From contig JAJXUG010000001.1 of assembly GCA_021783095.1 (NCBI GenBank), positions 1 to 64,000 of the forward strand: a stretch of DNA of 64,000 bases, written 5' to 3'. Below, piece by piece: positions 8,682-15,843 of the stretch; positions within the stretch are counted from its first letter, which is position 1, and every line of letters begins with the position of its first letter. The stretch is from Chloroflexota bacterium. GTDB taxonomy: Bacteria > Chloroflexota > Limnocylindria > Limnocylindrales > CSP1-4. The notes beneath the pieces are model-generated. The model ran no database searches, had not been told where the DNA came from, and worked only from the letters and a program-made list of their open reading frames with translations. The position numbers were made by a program, and so were the translations under genes.

Positions 8682-9672
8682 CGCCGGGGGCGAGCTGCTC
8701 GTCCCGGCGTTCGGCGGCCTTGCCCGCCCCGATCCGCGAGTCCTGCCCGCCGCCCCCGTCACCCGTTTCGCACCCGCCCCGACCGGGCTCCTGCACCTGG
8801 GCCACCTCGTGAACGCGCTCTACGTGTGGGGGATCGCCCGTGCGATCGGCGGCCGGGTGGTGCTGCGGATCGAGGACCACGACCGGCAGCGCTCGCGGCC
8901 CGTGTACGAGGCGGCGCTGCTCGACGACCTCGAGCGGCTCGGCCTCCTGCCCGACGAGCCGCCGATCACCGCCTTCCGCGCCGGCGTCACGCCGTACCGC
9001 CAGTCGGACAGCGGCGCCGTGTACGCGGCGGCGCTCGACGGGCTCCGGGGCGCCGGGCTCGTCTACGCCTGTTCGTGCACCCGGACCACGTTCGCCGAGT
9101 GGGAGGCCGCCAGCGGGCGGCCATGGCGCGGGATCGGGTGCCCCGCCCGGTGCCGCGACCTCGCGCTGGACGAGGCGGCGGCCTGGGCAGCCACGCCGTC
9201 CGCGCCGGGGCTCGGGCTTCGCGTGGCCGTGGGCGCGGGGTCGGAGCGCTGGGTGGACCTCCTCGCCGGCCCGCTTGCCGACGAGCCCGCGGCAGCCGGC
9301 GACCCGCTGGTCCGCGACCGGGTGGGCAACTGGACCTACGCGTTCTGCGTGGTCGTCGATGACATGCGCCACGGCGTCGACCTCGTCATCCGCGGTCGCG
9401 ACCTGCTTGACGCGACGCCCGTCCAGCTGCGTCTCGCCCGGCTGCTCGGCCGCGCGGCGGTGCCGGTCTTCCTCCACCACCCGCTCGTGCGCCGGGTCTC
9501 AGGCCAGAAGCTTTCCAAGGCGGAGGGCGACACGGCTGTGCGCGCGATGCTCGACGCCGGCGCGACGCCGGCCCGGCTGTTCGGGCGGGCCGCCCGGCTG
9601 GCCGGGCTCCGCGAGGAGGCCACGCCCCTCGCGCCCGACCAGCTGGCGACGCTGTTCGGACCGTCCGGCTGA
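8656..9672 (+). CDS. gluQ: Glutamyl-Q tRNA(Asp) synthetase
   Basis: A class I aminoacyl-tRNA synthetase fragment homologous to the catalytic half of GluRS. Family members activate Glu and attach it to queuosine-34 of tRNA-Asp. The 338 residues include FAPAPTGLLHLGHLVNAL (HIGH motif), LRIEDHDRQRS, the zinc-binding set YACSC ... IGCPARC, DLVIRGRDLL, and SGQKLSKAEGD (KMSKS motif). There is no anticodon-binding domain, as expected for GluQ-RS. The GTG start at 8656 lies inside the end of the chorismate mutase gene. Its place in a shikimate operon has no evident metabolic reason and may simply reflect co-transcription. Confidence 0.88.
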   Translation: MTGDPTPADAGGELLVPAFGGLARPDPRVLPAAPVTRFAPAPTGLLHLGHLVNALYVWGIARAIGGRVVLRIEDHDRQRSRPVYEAALLDDLERLGLLPDEPPITAFRAGVTPYRQSDSGAVYAAALDGLRGAGLVYACSCTRTTFAEWEAASGRPWRGIGCPARCRDLALDEAAAWAATPSAPGLGLRVAVGAGSERWVDLLAGPLADEPAAAGDPLVRDRVGNWTYAFCVVVDDMRHGVDLVIRGRDLLDATPVQLRLARLLGRAAVPVFLHHPLVRRVSGQKLSKAEGDTAVRAMLDAGATPARLFGRAARLAGLREEATPLAPDQLATLFGPSG

Positions 9673-9739
9673 CCTTGCCGGGCAAGAGCGAACGATTCCG
9701 ACCCGTCGTACGTCCATCGGGACGCACAACGGAGGCGAC

Positions 9740-10291
9740 GTGGCAGAAAGGGTGGGGGTGTTGACGAGCGGCGACCTGGGCGACGACCTGGTCCGGCGCA
9801 CCCTGCTCGCGCGCGTCGACGCCGCCCGCCGCCTGGCCGCGTACATCCTGCGCGATGCCACCGCCGCTGAAGATGCCGTGCAACAGGCGGCGCTGCTCGC
9901 CTGGGACCGACGCCGGACGCTGCACGCGGACGGCGATGCCGACGGCTGGTTCACGCGCATCGTCGTCAACGTGTGCCGAGACGAGCTCCGTCGCCGGGCG
10001 CGTCGCCCACACCTCGTGGCGCTGACGCCCGAACACGCTGTGCCAGGCGGTCAGGTGCCCGGGCCGGGCGATCGCGGCGGGGACGAGGAGCTGGCCGCCG
10101 CAATCGCTCGCCTCACCTCCGACGAGCAGACGCTGCTCGCGCTCCGGTTCGGCCGCGAGCTCACGGTGCCGGCCCTGGCCGCCATTCTCCGCGTGCCCGA
10201 GGGCACGGTGAAGTCGCGCCTGCACAGCACCCTCCGCCGCCTGCGAGCCGCGCTCGACGCCGAGCGGCGAGCCAGGGAGGACCTCCAGTGA
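9740..10291 (+). CDS. ECF-type RNA polymerase sigma factor
   Basis: A 183-residue sigma-70 family protein with only regions 2 and 4. Region 2 is about residues 25-90 (ILRDATAAEDAVQQAALLAW, then WFTRIVVNVCRDELRRR). Region 4 is about 125-175 (LTSDEQTLLALRFGRELTV and a helix-turn-helix ending PEGTVKSRLHSTLRRLR). It begins with GTG at 9740 behind GGAGG. It ends with a 4-base overlap (GTGA) into a membrane protein whose N-terminus is cytoplasmic, the usual arrangement of an ECF sigma with its anti-sigma or sensor. The signal it responds to is unknown. Confidence 0.9.
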   Translation: MAERVGVLTSGDLGDDLVRRTLLARVDAARRLAAYILRDATAAEDAVQQAALLAWDRRRTLHADGDADGWFTRIVVNVCRDELRRRARRPHLVALTPEHAVPGGQVPGPGDRGGDEELAAAIARLTSDEQTLLALRFGRELTVPALAAILRVPEGTVKSRLHSTLRRLRAALDAERRAREDLQ

Positions 10292-11760
10292 CCGACGGTC
10301 GCGATCCTGAGCTCGAGGCGCGCGTGCGCGCCCTCTACCGCACGCTCGACCCCGGGCCGGCGGGGGCGGGCTTTGAGCACCGCGTCGCGCAAGCGGTCGA
10401 CCGGCGGGCCAGGAGCCGCGAGCGCCGACGGTGGGCCGTCTCGTCTGCGGCGGCCTCCATCGTCGTTGCCCTCGCGGTGCTGGGCGGTCTCCGCCTGGCA
10501 GCACAGGTGGCGACGCCGGCCTCACCGAGCGCGTCAGCGCCTGCTCCATCGCCGGTCCCTTCGGCGCCCACCAAGCCCGCCGCCATCGCGTCTGCCACGC
10601 CCACGAGTCCCGCCGCGACGGCCCCATCGACGTCCCCGACGACAGGCACGGCCCTCGACCGGGTGGGGTGGTTCCCGGGCGGCCTGTGGGCCGTGCGCGG
10701 ACCCTCGCTCCTGGTGTCAACAGACGACGGGGCCACCTGGAGGATCGGGACGATGCCCGGCAGCGCGACCTCGCCGGAGCAGGACCCGTGGCTGCCGGTC
10801 GTGGCGATGGCCGACGCCTCGCATGCGGTCGTCTTGACGGCGGCGCCCGGTGCCGTCCTCACGGGCTCTGGCTCGGCCTCGGACGTTCTCCACCTGATCG
10901 CCAGCCGGTCGAGTGACGGCGGCAGGACGTGGACATCCTCGGCCATTCCCGGGAACTGGCCCGGCACCATCGTGTCGCTGGCCTTCCCGGACGCCCAGCA
11001 CGGGTTCGTCCAGGTCATGCCGGACAGGATGTACGCGGGTGTCGTCGAGGGGGCTGTCATCGCCACGACGGACGGCGGGCGGACCTGGTCGATCGTGTCA
11101 CGCCAGGCGACGTGGGCGCAGCGTCCCCTCAACCCGTGGCTCGGGTCCGAGTTCGCCGCCAGCGACGCAACCACCCTGTGGGCGGGGGCGAACGCCGAGG
11201 CCGGTCCAGTCGCGCATCCGGTGCTCGCGGTGAGCCGCGACGCCGGGCGCACCTGGCAGGGGGTGACCCTGCCCGGCTTGGCGGAAGCAGTCGGCGGCAC
11301 CGTGTACGGCGGGACGCAGGTCTGGCTCGCTGGGCCGCCGACCTTCACCAGCGCGACGGACGGCTGGCTGGCTGCCGCCGGCAGCGAAACGAAGAACGCC
11401 AACCAGCTCACGCTCGTGTTCCGGACGACCGATGGCGGCCGCCGATGGTCGCTGGTGAGCCAGCCGCTGGGGCAGCCGTCGGGCGGAGTCGCCGTCCTCG
11501 ATGCTGCGCACTGGCTCGTGCCCGTGGACAACCTCCCGGGTTCCGGGATCCTGCAGACCGACGACGGCGGCGGGGCATGGTCGCCGCTGCCAGGCGCTGG
11601 CGCCGCAACGACACCTTGGCTCGTGTGGATCCACGCCCTCGACGCCACGCACGTTGCCGCCGCGACGCCGGTGGCCAACAGCTACCCGGACCGGGTGACG
11701 CTGCTGCTCTCATCAGACGCCGGGCGGTCATGGACCCCGGCCATCCTGCCCTCGCCCTGA
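10288..11760 (+). CDS. Membrane-anchored Asp-box propeller, possible sigma regulator
   Basis: The 490-residue protein has a short charged cytoplasmic N-terminus (about 1-48, LEARVRALYRTLD ... RRRARSRERR type), one transmembrane helix (about 50-72), a Ser/Pro/Ala/Thr-rich linker (about 75-115), then an extracytoplasmic domain. That domain has about seven Asp-boxes spaced 45-70 residues apart: STDDGATW, SSDGGRTW, TTDGGRTW, SRDAGRTW, TTDGGRRW, TDDGGGAW, SSDAGRSW. This is a BNR/Ycf48-like beta-propeller. The gene overlaps the ECF sigma gene by four bases. I infer it holds the sigma at the membrane and senses something outside; no classical ZAS anti-sigma motif (HxxxCxxC) is visible, so direct sigma binding is unproven. 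Confidence 0.75.
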   Translation: MTDGRDPELEARVRALYRTLDPGPAGAGFEHRVAQAVDRRARSRERRRWAVSSAAASIVVALAVLGGLRLAAQVATPASPSASAPAPSPVPSAPTKPAAIASATPTSPAATAPSTSPTTGTALDRVGWFPGGLWAVRGPSLLVSTDDGATWRIGTMPGSATSPEQDPWLPVVAMADASHAVVLTAAPGAVLTGSGSASDVLHLIASRSSDGGRTWTSSAIPGNWPGTIVSLAFPDAQHGFVQVMPDRMYAGVVEGAVIATTDGGRTWSIVSRQATWAQRPLNPWLGSEFAASDATTLWAGANAEAGPVAHPVLAVSRDAGRTWQGVTLPGLAEAVGGTVYGGTQVWLAGPPTFTSATDGWLAAAGSETKNANQLTLVFRTTDGGRRWSLVSQPLGQPSGGVAVLDAAHWLVPVDNLPGSGILQTDDGGGAWSPLPGAGAATTPWLVWIHALDATHVAAATPVANSYPDRVTLLLSSDAGRSWTPAILPSP

Positions 11761-11774
11761 GGCGGCGCGCTGGT

Positions 11775-11918
11775 CTAGCCGCGCAAGTGCTGGCGGCGGA
11801 AGAAGCGGTCGCTCGCGATGTCGTCCTCGGTCAGCGACCGCCGGGGCTCGGACGATGCGGGGGCGAGGAGCCGGACGAGTCGGCCGACGAGGTCGGCAAG
11901 GCTCCGCAGGGCGGTCAT
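11775..11918 (-). CDS. 47-residue protein downstream of TetR regulator
   Basis: ATG at 11918 lies six bases after the TetR gene stop and has AGGAG a few bases upstream, so it is very likely translated with it. The product is basic at both ends, starts MTALRSLADLVGRLVRLLAP (an amphipathic helix) and ends with SLTEDDIASDRFFRRQHLRG. It has no cysteines, no transmembrane helix and no family I recognise. Context suggests a partner or target of the regulator. Confidence 0.55.
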   Translation of the reverse strand: MTALRSLADLVGRLVRLLAPASSEPRRSLTEDDIASDRFFRRQHLRG

Positions 11919-11923
11919 GGCGC

Positions 11924-12532
11924 CTATCTCCTGTGGGACGCGGGCGCTTCGGCCCGACTGGCGGCTGGTGAGGGTGCGGCCATTGCCGATTGGACCCCGC
12001 CAGCAAGCTCGAGGAGCCTGGCGAGGATTCGGCGGCGCTGTGCCCCGACGGGCGCGGAGAAGCCGAGCAAGTCGGCCATCCAGAGCCCGTCAGCGGCGAG
12101 TGCAACAACCATCGCGTCAGCCTCGGGCAGGCCGTCGTCCGCCATCTTCTCCCGCCAAGCTGCGTACCTCTCGCGGAGCGGGTCGGCGAGCGCGGGGCTG
12201 GAGGCCATGGCGGCCAGGAGGCCGGTGGCGGTCGCGCCGTCGGTGGGTCCGTCGAGCGGGGCCGTCGAGTGGAGATAGGCCCGGGTCCACCGGCCGCGCG
12301 GCTCCGCGTCCTCCGCCATCGAGGCGTCGAGCGACGCGCCGAAAGCGTTCAGGTGGCGCTCCAGCATCGCCGTGATCAGCGCCTCGCGCGACGCGAAGTG
12401 GTACAGCAGCCCGCCCTTGCTCGTGCCCGCCTCGACGGCGACCGCGTCGAGCGTGAGCTTGCCGACGCCGTCGCGGCGCACGATGCGCTCGGCGGCGGCG
12501 AGGAGCTGGTCGCGGCGGGCGGGGCGGGACAA
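11924..12532 (-). CDS. TetR-family transcriptional regulator
   Basis: The 202 residues open with a TetR DNA-binding domain: RDQLLAAAERIVRRDGVGKL, then TLDAVAVEAGTSKGGLLYHF with the helix-turn-helix, then a helical ligand-binding domain containing several tryptophans. The frame stays open back to a GTG at 12586, but that codon lies between the -35 and -10 of the predicted promoter. I therefore place the start at the TTG at 12532, which has GGAG nine bases upstream and gives the usual TetR N-terminus. A perfect dyad overlaps the transcription start, so autorepression is expected. The effector is unknown; the upstream amidase gene reads in the same direction. Confidence 0.85.
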   Translation of the reverse strand: MSRPARRDQLLAAAERIVRRDGVGKLTLDAVAVEAGTSKGGLLYHFASREALITAMLERHLNAFGASLDASMAEDAEPRGRWTRAYLHSTAPLDGPTDGATATGLLAAMASSPALADPLRERYAAWREKMADDGLPEADAMVVALAADGLWMADLLGFSAPVGAQRRRILARLLELAGGVQSAMAAPSPAASRAEAPASHRR

Positions 12533-12556
12533 GGCTGGCAACTCCGGAATTACTGA

Positions 12557-12570
12557 ACCGTCTGGACGGT
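12557..12570. promoter_or_regulatory. Probable TetR operator
   Basis: The 14-bp perfect palindrome ACCGTC-TG-GACGGT lies directly downstream of the -10 box and covers the predicted transcription start of the TetR gene, where a bound dimer would block RNA polymerase. Confidence 0.65.
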
Positions 12571-12599
12571 ATAGTAGAGGAGCCACGACGGGCAGTCAA
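12571..12599 (-). promoter_or_regulatory. Promoter of the TetR gene
   Basis: On the minus strand TTGACT (12599-12594), a 17-base spacer and TACTAT (12576-12571) form a near-consensus sigma-70 promoter. The predicted start is near 12564, inside the operator. Confidence 0.75.
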
Positions 12600-12734
12600 C
12601 TGGGCGCTTTGCACCCGGGGCCCCCGCCAGCTGGCCCGACATCGGCCCAGTCGTGGGTGGCACGTTCGGCCACGCGGCTGGGGACGAGCCGCTCGGCGCC
12701 GTGGCGCACCGCCTGGGGCGGTCGGTCCGCTGAT

Positions 12735-14165
12735 CTACAGCGACGGCCGCCGCCAGCCGCCCGACGCAGCCTCCACGACCCGCGCCGCTGCGAGCGCCAG
12801 GTCCTCGCGCCAGAGCGGCGCCACCAGCTGCACGCCGATCGGCAGGCCCTGATCCGACGCCCCGCCGCGGACGACCACGGCCGGGCAGCCGGTGAGGTTG
12901 TGCACGTCGCTGTAGGTGTCGCCGAACCAGGCCTCGTTGCTCTCGCCATGGCGGATCGCAGGCTGGGGCATCGCCGGGCACGCGATCACGTCGACGTCCG
13001 CCATCCAGCGCCCGAATGCGGAGCGGATCGCGTCGACCCGGTCGAGGAGCGCAGTCAGCTCCGCGCCGGGCAGCTCGCGCGCAGGGCCGAGCCAGCCGCG
13101 CGTGTCGTAGGAGCCCATGCCCGGCGTGCCGGCCGCGCTGATGAGCCTGCGGAGCCACGCCCAGCCGTCAACGCGGATCATCGCGTCCCAGGCGCGCCAC
13201 GCCTCGCCCAGTCCGGGCGGCATTTCCCGGCGGACCGTCGCCCCGTCCGCCGCCAGCGCCTCGATCGCGGCCTCCACCGTCGCGGCCGTCTCCGGCGTCG
13301 GCGTCCGCAGGCCGTTGTCGGTGAACGCCACCACGCGGAGCCCGCGCACGTCGCGCCGGCCGAGGTCCGGCATCGGCGCCGGGGCGATGTGCGGGTCCTC
13401 GCCGTCGGGCCCGGCGATCAACGGCAGCACCAGCGCGAGGTCGTCCACGCGGCGCGCCATCGGCCCCAGCTGCGTGAGCGACTCGAGCATGCCCTGGTAG
13501 CCCGGCCAGTGGCCCGTCCGCGGGACCCGCCCGCGGGTGGGCTTGATCCCGGCGATGCCACAGACGTGCGACGGCTGGCGGATCGAGTCGCCGGTGTCGC
13601 TGCCGATGTCGAACGGCGAGCCGCCGGCGGCGACGATGGCGCCCGGCCCGCCGCTGCTGCCGCCGGGCGTGCGCTCGAGGTCGTACGGGTTCGAGGTCCG
13701 GCCGTAGACGTCGTTGTCGGTCTCGTCGGACCAGGTGAACTCGGGCGTGTTGGTCTTGCCCAGCAGGATCCCGCCGGCCGCGCGGAGACGCGCGACGACC
13801 GTGGCGTCCCGGTCGGGGACGCGGTCGCGCCAGCCGATCGTGCCCGCGGTCGTGACCAGGCCCGCCGTGTCGAGCGAGTCATTGATGGTGAACGGCAGGC
13901 CGTGGAGCGGGCCCTGCGACTCGCCGCGGGCGAGGGCTTCATCAGCGGCCCGGGCGCGGTCGAGCGCGTCGGGAGCCAGGCGGACGACGGCGTTGATCGC
14001 GGGGTTGACGGCGTCGATCCGCTCGAGGCAGGCCGTGACGACCTCGAGCGAGCTCAACTCGCGGGCGCGCAGCAGGGCGGCGAGCTCGGTGGCGGAGCGG
14101 AAGCAGATGGCGTCGTCAGGTGCAGGGCTGCCCGGGCCCGCCTCGTCGTGCGCGGCGTCGTCCAT
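12735..14165 (-). CDS. Amidase-signature family amidase
   Basis: A 476-residue hydrolase of the amidase signature superfamily. The catalytic triad is visible: Lys in GILLGKTNTPEF, cis-Ser in RTPGGSSGG, and the nucleophile Ser in GSDTGDSIRQPSHVCGI. One glycine before the nucleophile, normally GGS, is Asp here (GDS). The C-terminal part contains PIGVQLVAPLWRE, typical of the family. No GatB/GatC neighbours are present, and the sequence resembles stand-alone amidases more than GatA; the substrate is unknown. The ATG at 14165 is 10 bases downstream of cydC, so it may be the last gene of the cyd operon. A longer frame back to 14222 overlaps cydC and lacks conserved residues. Confidence 0.88.
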   Translation of the reverse strand: MDDAAHDEAGPGSPAPDDAICFRSATELAALLRARELSSLEVVTACLERIDAVNPAINAVVRLAPDALDRARAADEALARGESQGPLHGLPFTINDSLDTAGLVTTAGTIGWRDRVPDRDATVVARLRAAGGILLGKTNTPEFTWSDETDNDVYGRTSNPYDLERTPGGSSGGPGAIVAAGGSPFDIGSDTGDSIRQPSHVCGIAGIKPTRGRVPRTGHWPGYQGMLESLTQLGPMARRVDDLALVLPLIAGPDGEDPHIAPAPMPDLGRRDVRGLRVVAFTDNGLRTPTPETAATVEAAIEALAADGATVRREMPPGLGEAWRAWDAMIRVDGWAWLRRLISAAGTPGMGSYDTRGWLGPARELPGAELTALLDRVDAIRSAFGRWMADVDVIACPAMPQPAIRHGESNEAWFGDTYSDVHNLTGCPAVVVRGGASDQGLPIGVQLVAPLWREDLALAAARVVEAASGGWRRPSL

Positions 14166-14175
14166 GGCCGCGAGT

Positions 14176-15843
14176 CTACGACCCGCGGGCGGCGAGGTCC
14201 GGGCCCCGGCTCCAGCCGGCATCGCTGAACAGCTCCGGACGGTGCGTCAGGACCAGGAGCGTGCGTCCCGCGCTTGCCTTCGCCAGCTCGGCCGCGAACC
14301 GGCGGGCGGCGGTCTCGTCGAGGTGCTCGGTGGGCTCGTCGAGGACGAGCACGCGGACGTCGGCGAGGAGCGCCCGGGCGAGCGCGAGCCGCTGCCGCTG
14401 CCCGCCCGAGAGGCGCGCCCCGTGCTCCCCCACCCGCGTGGCGAGGCCCTTCGGCAGGCCGTGCACGAAGGTCAGCAGGCCCGCTGCGCCGAGCGCCGCC
14501 TCGAGCTCGTCCGGCCCCGCCTCCGGGCGCGCCAGCCGCAGGTTGTCGCCCAGGGTCCCGTCGAACACGTGCGGGTCCTGCTCGCACAGGCCCACCGCGC
14601 GCCGGACGTCGTCGCCGCGGAGGCTGGTGATGCCCACCGCCCCGTCGATGCCGACGAGCTCGAGCGTGCCGGACGCCGGATCGAGGAACCGCATGCAGGC
14701 CGAGGCGAGCGTGCTCTTGCCCGCGCCGCTGGGGCCGGTGACCACGACGTGCGCCCCGGGGGCGACGTCGAGGCTGAGCGGGCCGAGGGCATCGGAATGC
14801 GCGCCCGGGTAGCGCACCCGGAGCGAACGCGCCCGCAGGCCCAGCGTGCCGTCCGGCACCGGCGCGGGGTCGGTGGGCTCCGCGACCGGATCGGGCCGGG
14901 TCAGCAGCTCGCGCACCCGAGCGGCCGACGTCGCGAGCCCGGGGAGCAGGCGGGCAGCCGGCGCAAGCGGGGCCACGACCTCGTGGACGGCGATCGGCGT
15001 GAGCGCGACGACGGCGAGCCCGACGCCGGCGAGGCTGCCGCTGCGCACGGCCGCGATGCCGGTCAGCAGCGAGACCCACACCGCCGCCCCGGAGGCGAGG
15101 CCCGCCACGAGCGTCCCGGTCCCGGCACCCAGCGCGGACCGTCGCTCGGCTGCGGCAAGCCGAGCGCTGACCGCAGCCACGGCGGCGAGCGCGCGCGGCG
15201 CCGCGCCGAGCGCCACGAGCTCGGGCGCCCCGTGGAGCGTCTCGAGCGCGATCTCGGCCAGCTCGCCCCTGCGCGGGGCAAGACGGCCCTCTGCCTGCCG
15301 GGCGACGGCGCCGGCCGCCAGCGGGCCGCCGACGACCGTCAGCAGCACGGTGGCGGCGAGGACTCCGCCGGCCAGCGGGAGGAGCCCGCCCACGACGAGC
15401 ACCGCGCCGGCCGTCGCGATCCCGGCCGAGGCCATCGGCAGCAGGATCCGCAGCCACAGGTCGGCGAGGCCGTCCACGTCGCCCACCAGCCGCGCGAGCA
15501 GGTCGCCCGAGCGCAGCTCGGCAAGACCGGCGGGAGCGAGGCGGGCCAGGTGCCCGTACGTGACGGCGCGCAGCTCGGCGAGGACGCGGAACGCCGCGTC
15601 GTGGGCGGCCAGCCGCTCGGCGTAGCGCAGCAGGCCGCGCCCGATGCCGAACGCCCGGACGCCCGTGATGGCCAGCATCAGCGCGAACATGGGCGGCTGC
15701 TCGGCTGCCCTCGCGATGAGCCACGCGGAGGTGGCCGACAGGCCGATGGCGCAGACGGCCGCGCCGACGCCGGCCAGGACCGCCAGCAGCAGGCGCGGGG
15801 TGACGGGGCGCCCGAAGCGGAGGACCGCGACCAGGGCGCTCAC
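14176..15843 (-). CDS. cydC: Cytochrome bd assembly ABC exporter, CydC subunit
   Basis: With CydD it forms a heterodimeric ABC exporter needed for cytochrome bd maturation; studied members handle thiols or heme. The 555-residue protein has six transmembrane helices (about 1-310; the first runs near RLLLAVLAGVGAAVCAIGLS). An ATPase domain follows with Walker A GPSGAGKST, an LSGGQRQRLALARAL signature, Walker B VLVLDEPTEHLD and the switch His in LTHRPE. The GTG start overlaps the cydD stop by four bases (GTGA). Confidence 0.9.
   Translation of the reverse strand: MSALVAVLRFGRPVTPRLLLAVLAGVGAAVCAIGLSATSAWLIARAAEQPPMFALMLAITGVRAFGIGRGLLRYAERLAAHDAAFRVLAELRAVTYGHLARLAPAGLAELRSGDLLARLVGDVDGLADLWLRILLPMASAGIATAGAVLVVGGLLPLAGGVLAATVLLTVVGGPLAAGAVARQAEGRLAPRRGELAEIALETLHGAPELVALGAAPRALAAVAAVSARLAAAERRSALGAGTGTLVAGLASGAAVWVSLLTGIAAVRSGSLAGVGLAVVALTPIAVHEVVAPLAPAARLLPGLATSAARVRELLTRPDPVAEPTDPAPVPDGTLGLRARSLRVRYPGAHSDALGPLSLDVAPGAHVVVTGPSGAGKSTLASACMRFLDPASGTLELVGIDGAVGITSLRGDDVRRAVGLCEQDPHVFDGTLGDNLRLARPEAGPDELEAALGAAGLLTFVHGLPKGLATRVGEHGARLSGGQRQRLALARALLADVRVLVLDEPTEHLDETAARRFAAELAKASAGRTLLVLTHRPELFSDAGWSRGPDLAARGS

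Noticed and set aside
12533-12586. GTG 12586 as the TetR start codon
   Set aside because: It lies between the -35 and -10 hexamers of the predicted promoter, and the extra 18 residues are not TetR-like.
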